Positions 28,441-37,643 of a DNA stretch of 64,000 nucleotides are shown here, one piece after another (within the stretch, counting starts at the first letter, position 1; every line of letters starts with the position of its first letter). Position numbers and translations under genes: made by a program. The notes below the pieces were generated by a model. It saw nothing but the letters and a program-made list of their open reading frames with translations. It was not told the DNA's origin and ran no database searches. The DNA is taken from assembly GCF_001298105.1 (NCBI RefSeq), contig NZ_LGJH01000143.1, positions 23,939-87,938 of the forward strand, written 5' to 3'. This stretch comes from Novosphingobium sp. ST904 (lineage in GTDB: Bacteria > Pseudomonadota > Alphaproteobacteria > Sphingomonadales > Sphingomonadaceae).

Positions 28441-29781
28441 ATGGCATTCGACCTGTCTCGGCGCACCGCGCTCAAGGGCATCATGAACGGCGCGGCGATC
28501 ACCGTGGGCGTTCCCCTGCTCGATATCTTCCTGGACGGCAACGGCGAGGCGCTTGCCGCCACCGGCGCGCCGCTTCCGGTCCGTTTCGGCACCTGGTTCT
28601 GGGGGCTCGGCGTCAATCCCACCCGCTGGTTCCCCGACAACGCCGGTCCGGGATACGACCTGAAGCCGGAGCTGGAGATCATCAAGCCCTACGCGCACAA
28701 GATCAATATCCTGGGAAATTTCAACGTCATGCTCGATGGCGCACCGAACCTTCCCCACACCTCCGGAGGCCCGGCGATCCGCACCGGGCGCGCGCTCACC
28801 GCGGAAGGCGGCCTGCCGGGCGAAAGTTTCGACGTGACCATCGGCGACAGGATCGGCACGCGAACCCGCTTCCGCAGCCTGGAAACCTCCGCATCTGGCG
28901 ACCCGCGCAATTCGCTCAGCGGGCGCGGCGGCGGCAACCTGAACCCTTCGGAAGGCTCGGCAGCCGGGCTCTATCGCCGTCTTTTCGGCACCAGCTTCAA
29001 GGACCCCAACGGCGCGACTTTCACGCCCGATCCGGAAGTCATGGCCCGCCGCAGCGTGCTTTCGGCCGTCAGCGAACAGCGCCAGTCGCTCGAGAGCGCA
29101 GTGGGCGCGGCCGACAGGCAGAAGCTGGACCAATATTTCACGTCCGTCCGGCAGTTGGAGAACCAGCTTGAAGTGGAGCTGAAGAAGCCTGAACCGCTAC
29201 AGGCGTGCCTTGTCCCCAAGCCGGTCGAGGATCGCCCGGTCAATGCCGAGATCGAGAACGTCGTCACCAACCACGCGCTGATGACGGACCTGCTGGTCAT
29301 GGCGCTCGCCTGCGACCAGACCCGCGTATTCAACATGATGTTCAACAACGGCGCCTCCTCGCTGACCCGGATCGGCAGCACGATCACGCATCACCAGCTC
29401 ACCCATGAAGAAGCGCTCGACAACCGGCTGGGCTACCAGCCCGAGGCCACTTACTTCCTGAGCCGGATTTTCGAGGCCTGGACCTATTTCGTTGCCGCGC
29501 TCGACAAGGTGCAGGAAGGGCCGCGCACCCTGCTCGACAACACACTGGTCTTCGCCCATTCCGAAACCGAGTTCGCCAAGTTCCACACCATCGACAATAT
29601 CCCGATGATGACCGCAGGCAGCGGCGGCGGTCGTATCAGGACGGGGATCTACGTCGACGGGCTCGGCTCTCCGGTCAGCCGCGTGGGCCTCACGCTCCAG
29701 CAGGTCATGGGGGTGCCCGTGGACAAATGGGGGGCGCAGAGCATGGAGACCGGCAAGTCGATCGGCGAGATCGTCGCATGA
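28441..29781 (+). CDS. DUF1552-family Tat-exported protein
   Basis: A 446-residue protein of the DUF1552 family, the constant partner of DUF1592 proteins. The N-terminus SRRTALKGIMNGAAITVGVP is a twin-arginine signal, so it is exported folded and probably carries a cofactor or metal. Conserved features include PHTSGGPAIRTGRA near residue 100, EIENVVTNHALMTDLLVMAL, and HSETEFAKFHTIDN with several histidines. Relatives show distant likeness to the sulfatase/phosphatase-like DUF1501 group, so a metal hydrolase fold is possible. It follows the DUF1592 gene by 15 bases. Confidence 0.85.
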   Translation: MAFDLSRRTALKGIMNGAAITVGVPLLDIFLDGNGEALAATGAPLPVRFGTWFWGLGVNPTRWFPDNAGPGYDLKPELEIIKPYAHKINILGNFNVMLDGAPNLPHTSGGPAIRTGRALTAEGGLPGESFDVTIGDRIGTRTRFRSLETSASGDPRNSLSGRGGGNLNPSEGSAAGLYRRLFGTSFKDPNGATFTPDPEVMARRSVLSAVSEQRQSLESAVGAADRQKLDQYFTSVRQLENQLEVELKKPEPLQACLVPKPVEDRPVNAEIENVVTNHALMTDLLVMALACDQTRVFNMMFNNGASSLTRIGSTITHHQLTHEEALDNRLGYQPEATYFLSRIFEAWTYFVAALDKVQEGPRTLLDNTLVFAHSETEFAKFHTIDNIPMMTAGSGGGRIRTGIYVDGLGSPVSRVGLTLQQVMGVPVDKWGAQSMETGKSIGEIVA

Positions 29782-30269
29782 AGGGCGCGTCGATCATGCT
29801 GGCGGCCTCGGCCCTGCTCGCCGCTCAGGCCGCACAGGCGGGCGAGCCTGCCGCCCTTCCCCCCGCGCGGCTGGTGGGCACGGTCCTCAACGCAGTGGCG
29901 ATCGAACGCGAACTGGCGTTCTACGAGAACGCATTCGGGCTCAAGGTCGGCATGACGCTCGATCACGGCACCCGGCGCGAATATATGCTGCGGTTCTCGG
30001 CGGACCCGGGCGAAGCCGGGCTCATCATCGTGCATGACACCGCGCCGGAAGCGCCCGCACGGCTTGCACATGGCAACGCCTTCGATCGCATCGTGCTGCG
30101 GGTGAGCGACATGGATGCGCTGGTCCGCCGGCTCGACGCCTCCGGCACCGCGCACCAGCCTGTGCGCGCGGCTGCGCAGGGCTACCGGGTGCTACTGCTC
30201 CAAGACCCGGAAGGCTATCCGCTCGAAATCATCCAGAGCAGCGCCGCCGCACGGGAGCCCGGCCAATGA
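29778..30269 (+). CDS. Exported glyoxalase/VOC-fold protein
   Basis: A 163-residue protein with a signal peptide (MLAASALLAAQAAQA) followed by a vicinal-oxygen-chelate fold: IERELAFYENAFGLKVGM, then FDRIVLRVSDMDALVRRLDA and LLQDPEGYPLEIIQ. The last strand retains the metal-ligand Glu. The usual first-strand His/Gln is not obvious (VLNAVAIE). VOC enzymes are normally cytoplasmic, and an exported one is unusual. It overlaps the DUF1552 stop by the ATGA pattern and the next gene likewise. A dioxygenase or lyase acting on a periplasmic intermediate is one possible role. Confidence 0.8.
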   Translation: MKGASIMLAASALLAAQAAQAGEPAALPPARLVGTVLNAVAIERELAFYENAFGLKVGMTLDHGTRREYMLRFSADPGEAGLIIVHDTAPEAPARLAHGNAFDRIVLRVSDMDALVRRLDASGTAHQPVRAAAQGYRVLLLQDPEGYPLEIIQSSAAAREPGQ

Positions 30270-30589
30270 CCCCCTCGCGCAGAGAGTTCCTCGGACGGGC
30301 GCTGACTTTCGCTTCGCTCGCCGCCGCAGGTTTGGTCGCATCTGGAGGAGCGCTGGCCCAGCCGCCGGCCGGTTCCTGCTACGATCCCGCCGCCCTGCCC
30401 TTCAGCCAGAAGAGCCGGCGCCGCGCGCTGGGCTATCTCGATGCATCGGCCGACCCTGCCCGGCGCTGCGGAAGCTGCGCCTTCTTCACGGCCGCCGCGC
30501 CGGGGTGCGGAACCTGCCAGATGCTGTCGGGCGGACCCGTCAACGCAGGCGCCGTCTGCAACTCCTTCGCACCGAAGGCCGCGAAGTGA
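30266..30589 (+). CDS. Tat-exported high-potential iron-sulfur protein (HiPIP)
   Basis: A 107-residue electron carrier. The signal has the Tat motif SRREFLGRA. The four cluster ligands fit C68, C71, C84 and C98 in the arrangement CGSC, then GCGTCQMLSGGPVN, then GAVCNSF, which matches the HiPIP pattern of Cx2C, C and C. HiPIPs hold one [4Fe-4S] cluster and shuttle electrons at high potential in the periplasm. It lies between the VOC gene and a cytochrome b561 gene with overlaps on both sides, so it probably carries electrons between the membrane cytochrome and the exported enzymes. Confidence 0.9.
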   Translation: MTPSRREFLGRALTFASLAAAGLVASGGALAQPPAGSCYDPAALPFSQKSRRRALGYLDASADPARRCGSCAFFTAAAPGCGTCQMLSGGPVNAGAVCNSFAPKAAK

Positions 30590-31245
30590 GCGCCCGCCCC
30601 GGCGTCCGGGTCTGGGACCTGCCCACCCGCCTGTTCCACTGGCTGCTCGCCGCGCTTTTCGCGTTCTCCTGGTGGAGCGCGGAAAACCGCGAGATGCAGT
30701 GGCATTATCTGTCCGGGATCACATTGCTGGGGCTGCTCGGCTTTCGCCTGATCTGGGGCTTCGTGGGCGCCAGCACCGCACGTTTCGCAGGATTGCTCCG
30801 TTCCCCGCTGCGCATCGCGGATTACCCGCGCGGCCAGCACGCGAAGGAACCGGGCCACAACCCGCTCGGCGGCTACAGCGTCATCGCGCTGCTGCTCCTG
30901 CTGGGCGCGCAAGTGGGCAGCGGGCTCTTCGCCACCGATGTGGACGGGCTTGAATCCGGCCCGCTGTCCTTCCTCGTCAGCTTCGATCAAGGCCGCATGG
31001 CGGCGGACATCCACGCCGTGAGCTTCAACGTGCTGCTTGCCCTCATCGCGCTGCACCTGATCGCGATCGTGTTCTACCTCGTCTTCCGCCGGCGCAATCT
31101 CGTAGGGCCGATGGTGACCGGCCGGGACCGGTCTCTTGACCGGGAAACCACGCCGATGCAGCCCGCGTCCCCCACGGCCTTTGTCATTGCCGCCGCTCTT
31201 GCTACCTTGCTCGCCTGGTCGGCCAGCAAGGGTTTCGGTTTGTGA
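30586..31245 (+). CDS. Cytochrome b561-type membrane protein
   Basis: A 219-residue di-haem b cytochrome of the Ni/Fe-hydrogenase cytochrome b/b561 type. Four or five hydrophobic segments are seen, with the likely haem-ligand histidines in TRLFHWLLAALF, MQWHYLSG, DIHAVSFNV and LIALHLIAIVFY. It would link the quinone pool with periplasmic carriers such as the HiPIP and cytochrome c' of the same operon. The start is GTG, overlapping the HiPIP stop (GTGA). The C-terminus has an extra membrane segment (AFVIAAALATLLAW). Confidence 0.87.
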   Translation: MSARPGVRVWDLPTRLFHWLLAALFAFSWWSAENREMQWHYLSGITLLGLLGFRLIWGFVGASTARFAGLLRSPLRIADYPRGQHAKEPGHNPLGGYSVIALLLLLGAQVGSGLFATDVDGLESGPLSFLVSFDQGRMAADIHAVSFNVLLALIALHLIAIVFYLVFRRRNLVGPMVTGRDRSLDRETTPMQPASPTAFVIAAALATLLAWSASKGFGL

Positions 31246-31775
31246 CGAGTACGACACGGGAAGAACTGCTCAGGCGGGCATTCTCGAAGCAGGAAACAGA
31301 TGATGCTGCAGAAGGCGATCTGCCCAGCGGGATCGAGTGGGTGGATATCGCCCCGGTCATCGAGGGGCTCGTTTTTGCCGGTCGCCCTATCGGAGCAGCC
31401 ACCCAGAACGTCACGGCACGGTACGACCTTGGCCCCCGCGGATGCTATATCCTCAGCGCCATTTCGCGCGGCATCACTTATCCGCTCGACCTCGCCTCGC
31501 TGCTGAGGGTCGGCCGTAGCCTGGTGACGGCCGAACTGAACCGCCTCACCGCAGCCGGGCTCATCGAATCCGTGCCGGGCAAGGACGATCGCCGCCGCAG
31601 CGAACTCAGCCTTACGCCCGAAGGAGACCGCGCCTGCGTGGAAGTCCGCTCGGAACTGCACCGCCTCATCAGGGGCAATCTCTCAGGGTACACGGTCGAA
31701 CATGTGCGGCTTTTCGCCCGGATGCTGGCCGATGTGTGCCGGACCGAACCGCCCGATCCCGGTAAGGACAGGTAA
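31242..31775 (+). CDS. MarR-family transcriptional regulator
   Basis: A 177-residue winged helix regulator. Its central domain shows LDLASLLRVGRSLVTAELNR and the wing PGKDDRRRSELSLTPEGDR, typical of MarR. A ~40-residue N-terminal extension precedes it. The GTG start overlaps the cytochrome b561 stop, so it is translated as the last member of the redox operon and may report back on it, beside the TetR gene at the other end. It ends just before a hairpin shared with the convergent TonB receptor. Confidence 0.88.
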   Translation: MTSTTREELLRRAFSKQETDDAAEGDLPSGIEWVDIAPVIEGLVFAGRPIGAATQNVTARYDLGPRGCYILSAISRGITYPLDLASLLRVGRSLVTAELNRLTAAGLIESVPGKDDRRRSELSLTPEGDRACVEVRSELHRLIRGNLSGYTVEHVRLFARMLADVCRTEPPDPGKDR

Positions 31776-31807
31776 AAAAGCGGGGCGGATGGTTGCCCAC
31801 CCACCCC
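31774..31807 (-). terminator. Intrinsic terminator of TonB receptor gene
   Basis: An imperfect G/C-rich hairpin (GGGGCGG against CCACCCC, loop TTGC). On the minus strand it is followed by a run of six T, fitting a rho-independent terminator for the TonB receptor. It overlaps the MarR stop region on the other strand. Confidence 0.5.
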
Positions 31808-31836
31808 AGTCGGAGGGACGCGTTCCTTTCCGCGCC

Positions 31837-34256
31837 TTATCTTGAACCGAATGCGTAGCGCACGTTGATGCCGAATTCCCGCGGCGGGGTCATCGTCACG
31901 CCCGTGTAGGTGCTGGTATAGGTTTCCGCCGTCGGCCCGGTGAAGATCGGTCCGTTCGGCCCCATTCCGCCGAAGCCGAGCTGCCGGTAGCTGGTGCTGA
32001 GCGGCGTGGTCCGGCTCAGGGCCTTTTCCGTCTCGAACAGGTTCTTGGCGTAGAACGAAACCTCCCAGGCGCCGTTCGGATCGCGGATACCGGCATAGAG
32101 GTTGACCAGCGCATAGGCGCTCACATCGTCGTAGATATTGGTCGGATCGGTCTGCGACTTGCCATTGTAGGAGACCAGCCCGCGCAAGTAACCGTCAACC
32201 CGGTCGGATACCGGCACGCGGTACTCGCTCTGGAGCGTGGCGGAGAACGGCGACTGGAACGCCGAACGCTGCGTGACCTGGCAGGCCGCAAGGTTGTCAG
32301 CCCCGACGGCGGCCTGCAATTCGCCCACCGTCGGCGCGACGTCACGACATCGGGAACCCCGTCGCCGTTGAGGTCGTTGCAGGCGATCGTGCCGTTCTTG
32401 ACCTTGCCGAGCGAGTAGCTGGCCACAAGGCCGAGGTTCCACCGATCCGAGATATCGAAGGAAAGATCGCCCTCGACACCGTTGACCTCGACCGGGACCG
32501 CGCCAACGAAGTTGAACTGCGCCACTTCCTGATGCGTGCCGATGACCTGACCCGAAGAATCGCGATCGGCGACGCGGTTGAGATAGTAGACCCCGCTGCC
32601 GGGCACGCGGTAGGGGAAGTTCTTGAACTTCTGGTGATAGCCGGAGACGTTGAAGCGCATCCGCCCATCGAGGAAGGTGCTCTTCAAGCCGATTTCATAG
32701 GACTTGGAGGTTTCCGCCGGAAGGTTGAGGAAGCTCTTCTCCAGCGCCGAAGGCGTGATGTTGAAGTCCCCCACGACATTGAGGCCCGGGCGCCACGAAC
32801 TGCCGGTGCTGGCATAGAGCATCAGGTCGCGCGTGAAGTTGTGCTTCACCGATGCCGAATAGATCCACTTCTTGGCGGACTGCCCCTCGTCGGCGATCGT
32901 CTGGCCGCCCACGATAAGCTGGTTGTTCGACGTATAGTCGATATGGCGGACGCCGCCCGAAACTTCGGTCGCTTCGCCGAGATGGACCGTCAGGTTGCCG
33001 AAGAGCGACTGCTCGTGCGAGGTGCCCGTGCGCGAGATAGGGGTCTGCGCCACGGTGGCCAGCCCGCCGCCGAAGATCAGCGGAAGCCGGACGGGAGTAG
33101 GCCGCAGAAGATCGGTCGGCGGATCGTTCTTCGCGTCGAAGAAGCCCACCACATAGTCAAGCATGCCGAACAGGCGCGTCTCGTTCTGCAGGCGAACTTC
33201 GTGCGAGGTCGACTTGGTGCGGGAATCCGTCAACTGGCGAACATCGCCGCCGGGGAACAGGTTCGCCGGGTCCTGGGTGGTGCGGGACAGGACGTGCTGG
33301 GTGTAGTGCTGCCCCTGGTAGATCAGCACTTGGCCCCACTGGCTCGCCTCTCCGCGCCAGTTGTATACGTTGTAGACCTGATGGTTGGTGCGCGGGATCG
33401 TCTGGTTGGACAGGCGGTCCTTGGTCGAGATGAAGACCGGGCTGGGATCGGCGTCGGGATTGGCCTCGCTGAAGGACGCGACCTGATCCCAGGCCACGGC
33501 GTTGCGCTCCATGTGCTGGTAGACGCCTTCGAACTTCAGCCAGTCGGTCGGCTGGATGATGCCGCTGACGCGCCCGGCCCGGGTCCGTTCGAACGGATCG
33601 CGGCCGCCCGCGACGGGACGAACGCGATCGCCCTCGTTTTCGTCCCAGACACCCGCGACGCGAATGGCGGCGATGCCCTCGATCACAGGGACGTTGAACG
33701 CGCCCTTGAAGTTGAGCGTGCCGATCGTGTTGGCGGTCATGTCCACGGCGCCGCCGAAGGCGAACAGGTCAGGCTTGCGCGTGGTGACGGTGATCGAGCC
33801 GGAAGGCGAGGCGCGGCCGCGCAGCGTGCCCTGCGGACCGCGCAGGACTTCGATCTGGCCGATATCGAACATCTGCTGCAGCACCACGCCCGCCGTGATC
33901 GGCGCGTCGTTCATGTAGAATTCGACCGTGGAATTGAAGCCGCTGGCGTTGATGTCGAAGTTGACGCCGCGCAGCTTGGCGCTGCCGCCCACGCCGTTCG
34001 TCTCGGTCGCCAGCTGGAGGCCGGGAACCAGCGTCTGGACTTCCTTGAAATCGCGGATGTTCAGCTTGGCGACATCCTCGGAAGTGACGGTGTCCACCAC
34101 CGCCGGAACGTCCTGCACGTCTTCGTCGCGGCGGCGTGCCTGGACGATGATGATGTTCGCGTTGTCGACGACCGTTTCGGCCTGCTGCGCGAACGCCGGC
34201 ACCGATACGGAACCGGCGGCGGCCGAACAAAGCAGCATATATGCAGTGGTCTTCAA
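31837..34256 (-). CDS. TonB-dependent outer-membrane receptor, frameshifted near 32341
   Basis: A reconstructed 806-residue receptor with a signal peptide. A TonB-box-like IIIVQARRRDEDVQDVP is followed by the plug domain (VQTLVPGLQLATETNG, IEVLRGPQGTLRGRASPSGS). A long beta-barrel ends in EFGINVRYAFGSR. One base is missing just after LNGDGVPDVV; the frame resumes as VAPTVGELQAA. It is of the sphingomonad type used for uptake of organic substrates as well as iron chelates. It converges on the redox operon from the other side and is divergent from the DUF969 gene. Its substrate is unknown, and it could supply the compound handled by that operon. Confidence 0.87.
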
Positions 34257-34867
34257 ATCATCCTCCCATTTTGTTCAATTATTTTCTTTATTCCAGATGA
34301 CATGCTGCCCGGCTCCGGGGACATCAGTAGAATCCGAGAACCTTTCCGCGCAGTGCATGATCAAATGCACAAGACCTCCCGCCCGCTGAACGCTTTCATT
34401 CAACGCCAAGATACGCAGACCTTCGAAGTTTCAATTAGCCGGTTGCCCTCTTCATCCCATCATCTCCCTCACGGCCTCGATATTTTCGAGTGCCTTTGTT
34501 CGACGATATCACCGAAGCGAGATAAAGCAACGAAACGTCGCGCTAAGTTCCTGACCCATTACGGAACAATAGGATCGGAAATCCGCCATCCCGCGCAAGA
34601 ATCCAACACGAAGAACGCTGCTGGATCAAAGTTTTACATCGCAGGTCAAGGGACATGTCATCCCCGATCATCTCCGCCCCCAGGAGGCAACCACGCAGGA
34701 AATCGCCGTGCCGATGTATCCTCCATCCCCGGACACGCAGAGAAATTTTCCTTGACCACCGGCCAGTTGGGGCAGCCCGCCGTACTTCGGCCGCCATCAA
34801 CAAATTGACATTCCAGCCGAAAGGCAGCTTCTACGATCGCACTCGAAAACGTGGGATCTGATGAAAA
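34257..34867. other. Intergenic region between TonB receptor and DUF969 gene
   Basis: 611 bases without a credible gene; open frames here are short and lack coding-like composition. The segment is AT-richer than the surroundings, especially 34257-34300. It contains the inverted repeat GTGCAT-GATCAA-ATGCAC (34353-34370) and should hold both divergent promoters. The length allows for a small RNA, but nothing identifies one. Confidence 0.5.
34353..34370. promoter_or_regulatory. Inverted repeat upstream of TonB receptor
   Basis: Perfect 6-base arms GTGCAT and ATGCAC with a 6-base spacer, ~100 bases upstream of the TonB receptor start. It could be an operator for an unidentified regulator. Confidence 0.3.
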
Positions 34868-35565
34868 ATGCCGCAGTGGCAGATCGACTACTGGCCGCTT
34901 GCCGGCATTCTCGTCGTGGTGATCGGCTTCGCCATGCGGTTCAACCCGCTGCTGGTGGTGGCCGTGGCGGCGATCCTTACCGGACTGCTCGGCGGGATGG
35001 ACCTCGTCGCGGTGGTTTCGCTGCTGGGCAAGGGCTTCAACGACAATCGCTTCGTCACCGTGGTCTACGTCTGCTGCCGGTGATCGGCCTGCTCGAACGG
35101 TTCGGATTGCAGCAGCGCGCACGCGGCCTGATCGAATCCATGCGCGGGGCTACCGTGGGCCGGCTGCTGGTCGGATACCTCGCCTTCCGTCAGGGCCTTG
35201 CGGCGCTGGGCCTCGTTTCCGTGGCCGGACATCCGCAAACGGTTCGCCCGCTGCTGGCACCGATGGCCGAAGCCGCCGCGCGCAAGGAGAACCCTGACAT
35301 TACCGATGACGATCTCGAAGAGGTCAAGGCCATGGCTGCCGCAACCGACAACGTCGGCGTGTTCTTCGGCGAGGATATCTTCATCGCCATCGGCTCGATC
35401 CTGCTGATTCAGGGCGTGCTGCGCGGCGAGGGCATCGAACTGGCGCCGATCCATCTCTCGCTCTGGGCGATCCCGACCGCGATCTGCGCCTTCGCGATCC
35501 AAGCCCTGCGCATTCGCCTGTTCGCCCGCCGCCTGCGCCGCAAGGCCCGGAGCGCGGCGGCATGA
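34868..35565 (+). CDS. DUF969 membrane protein, frameshifted near 35072
   Basis: A reconstructed 232-residue membrane protein of the DUF969 family. The N-terminus (YWPLAGILVVVIGFAMRFNP, AAILTGLLGGMDL, LLGKGFNDNRF) is in one frame. One base is missing in the text that should read VVxxLPVIGLLERFG, and the rest continues as QQRARGLIESMRGATVGRLL. Several hydrophobic segments follow, with the long loop ENPDITDDDLEEVKAMAAATDN. DUF969 and DUF979 proteins always occur as neighbours and probably form a two-part transporter. I recall them clustering with pyroglutamyl peptidase in firmicutes, but no such gene is here. Confidence 0.8.
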
Positions 35566-36518
35566 TCGGCATCGCAGAACTCTACTTCGTCGCCGGGCTC
35601 GTCTTCGCGGCCTTTGCCATCGCCAGCGCCTTCGATCAGGCCAATCCGAAGCGCTGGGGCAATGCCGCGTTCTGGGGGCTTGTCGCGGTGAGCTTCCTGT
35701 TCGGCGACCTGCTGGGAGACTTCGGCAACGGCATCCTCGTGCTGCTGCTGGTCGCCCTCGCCGGATTTCGCTGCCTCGGCCATGGCCGCCCGCACACGAC
35801 ATCCGCCGGAGAACGCGAAGTCTGGTCAGCGAAGCTCGGCTCGAAACTGTTCCTTCCCGCGCTGGTGATCCCGGTGACCGCCTTCGCCGGAACGCTGCTG
35901 TTCAGCTACTCTCCGCTCGGCAAGACCGGGCTGATCGATCCGCGCTGGGTGACGCTGGCACTCCTCGTCGCGGGCGTCGCCATCGCTCTTGCAGCAACGA
36001 TGTTCTGGCTCAAGCCCCCGCTTTCCGCACCGGTCGAGGAAGGCCGACGCCTGATGGACTCCATCGGCTGGGCCGCACTGCTGCCGCAGATGCTGGCAGC
36101 GCTGGGCGCGGTGTTCACGGCTGCCGGTGTCGGCAGCGCGGTGGGCGCGATGAGCCTGGCGGTGCTGCCGGAAGGCAACGTCTTCCTCGCGGTGGTGATT
36201 TTCGCGCTGGGCATGGCGCTGTTCACCATCATCATGGGCAATGCCTTTGCCGCCTTCCCCGTGATGGCCAGCGCCATCGGCGTGCCGATCCTGATCCGCG
36301 CGCATGGCGGCGATCCCGCGGTGGTCGGCGCGGTCGGCATGCTGGCGGGATTCTGCGGCACGCTGCTGACCCCGATGGCGGCGAACTTCAACATGGTCCC
36401 CGCCGCCCTGCTCGAACTCAAGGACGAATACGGCGTGATCCGCCGTCAGGTCGGCACGGCCCTGCCCCTGCTCGTCTGCAACATCCTCATCCTCTATATC
36501 GCCGGATTCCTGCTATGA
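35562..36518 (+). CDS. DUF979 membrane protein
   Basis: A 318-residue inner-membrane protein with about nine hydrophobic segments, family DUF979. Its ATG overlaps the DUF969 stop (ATGA) and its stop overlaps the DUF2891 start. Conserved polar residues inside membrane segments are seen in FTIIMGNAFAAFPVMASAIG and GFCGTLLTPMAANFN. This resembles the substrate-binding parts of secondary transporters. The most likely role is a permease working with DUF969, whose substrate remains unknown. Confidence 0.85.
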   Translation: MIGIAELYFVAGLVFAAFAIASAFDQANPKRWGNAAFWGLVAVSFLFGDLLGDFGNGILVLLLVALAGFRCLGHGRPHTTSAGEREVWSAKLGSKLFLPALVIPVTAFAGTLLFSYSPLGKTGLIDPRWVTLALLVAGVAIALAATMFWLKPPLSAPVEEGRRLMDSIGWAALLPQMLAALGAVFTAAGVGSAVGAMSLAVLPEGNVFLAVVIFALGMALFTIIMGNAFAAFPVMASAIGVPILIRAHGGDPAVVGAVGMLAGFCGTLLTPMAANFNMVPAALLELKDEYGVIRRQVGTALPLLVCNILILYIAGFLL

Positions 36519-37533
36519 TCCTCACGCCCGAAACCGCCTCGCGTTTCATGCGCATTGCCCTCGGCCATGTCGGCCGGGAATATCCGCACAAGCTCGACCA
36601 CGTGATGAACACCGATGCGACGTGCTGCCGCCCCGTGCGCTGCATCCCGCGTTCCACGGCAGTTTCGACTGGCACAGCTGCGTCCACGGCTGGTGGACGC
36701 TTCTCACCTTGCGGCGGCTTCACACCGACCTTCCGGAAGCCGCCATGGTGCGCGAACGCGCGGACGAGACCTTTGCCGAGGACAAGCTTGCCGCCGAACT
36801 GGCCTATCTGGACCGGCCCAACGCCGGCGGGTTCGAGCGGCCCTATGGCTGGGGCTGGCTGCTCTATCTTCATCTCGAAGCCTCGCGCCACGCAGACAGG
36901 CCCTGGGCCGCGCGCCTCGAACCGCTGGCCCGCGCCTTTGCCGCCCGGCTGGGTCACTACCTCGGCATCCTGACATATCCGATCCGTACGGGCACGCACT
37001 TCAACAGCAGCTTCGCCCTGACGCTGGCACTGGAGTGGGCAGACGCCTTCGACGGCGAACTCGCGGCAAAAATCCGCGCCAGGGCGGCGGCATGGTTCGG
37101 CAAGGACGAGGACTGCCAGGCGTGGGAGCCGGGCGGCGACGAATTCCTCTCCTCCGCGCTCAGCGAGGCGCTGCTCATGCGGCGGTCGCTCGGCGATGCC
37201 GCTTTTGCGGAATGGTTCGCCCTGTTCCTGCCCCGCTTGGCCGAGCGCCTCCCGGCCAGCCTCTTCACGCCGGCCCATGTCAGCGATCGCAGCGACGGCA
37301 AGATTGCCCATCTCGACGGGCTGAACCTCAGCCGCGCCTGGGCCTGGCGCCAGCTTGCCCCGGCCATCGGCGGCGGGGAAGGCGGGGGAAATGCCCGCGC
37401 CATCGCCATAGACGCCGCCGAGCGGCATCTCGAAGCGGCAATGGCCCATGTCGAGGGAGACTACATGGGTGAGCACTGGCTGGCGAGCTTCGCGCTCCTG
37501 GCCCTGCTCGCGGCACCTGAACCAGCCGGCTGA
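36515..37533 (+). CDS. DUF2891-family protein, frameshifted near 36620
   Basis: A reconstructed 339-residue soluble protein. The start MILTPETASRFMRIALGHVG overlaps the DUF979 stop. One G is missing in the codons after NTDA, and the frame then resumes as LPPRALHPAFHGSFDWHSCVHGWW. The repeated helical pattern (residues 50-330) and clustered Trp/His/Asp residues (GSFDWHSCVHGWW, WEPGGDEFLS, HLDGLNLSRAWAW) suggest an alpha/alpha-barrel such as those of glycosidases or epimerases. No function is established. Coupling to DUF969/DUF979 suggests it processes the compound they import. Confidence 0.8.
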
Positions 37534-37643
37534 ACGGACAACCGGAAATCGGTGGGGCGATAGGCAGATGCCTGCATATCGCCGTCGACCGTGCCACAAC
37601 GCCTCCCGACCGCCCGGACCAGAGGCGGGTCTCATTTGGGAGC

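Noticed and set aside
26872..29133. Long minus-strand open frame opposite DUF1592/DUF1552 genes
   Set aside because: Composition and lack of any domain show it is a shadow of the real plus-strand genes.
31837..34256. TonB receptor as a true pseudogene
   Set aside because: Only one missing base separates two halves that otherwise make a full-length receptor with intact plug and C-terminus; decay would show more lesions.
32532..34808. Long plus-strand open frame opposite the TonB receptor
   Set aside because: Antisense shadow; the minus-strand frame has complete receptor motifs.
34257..34867. Riboswitch or small RNA in the long intergenic region
   Set aside because: I could not find a recognisable aptamer core or a terminator-backed transcript; only a short dyad stands out.
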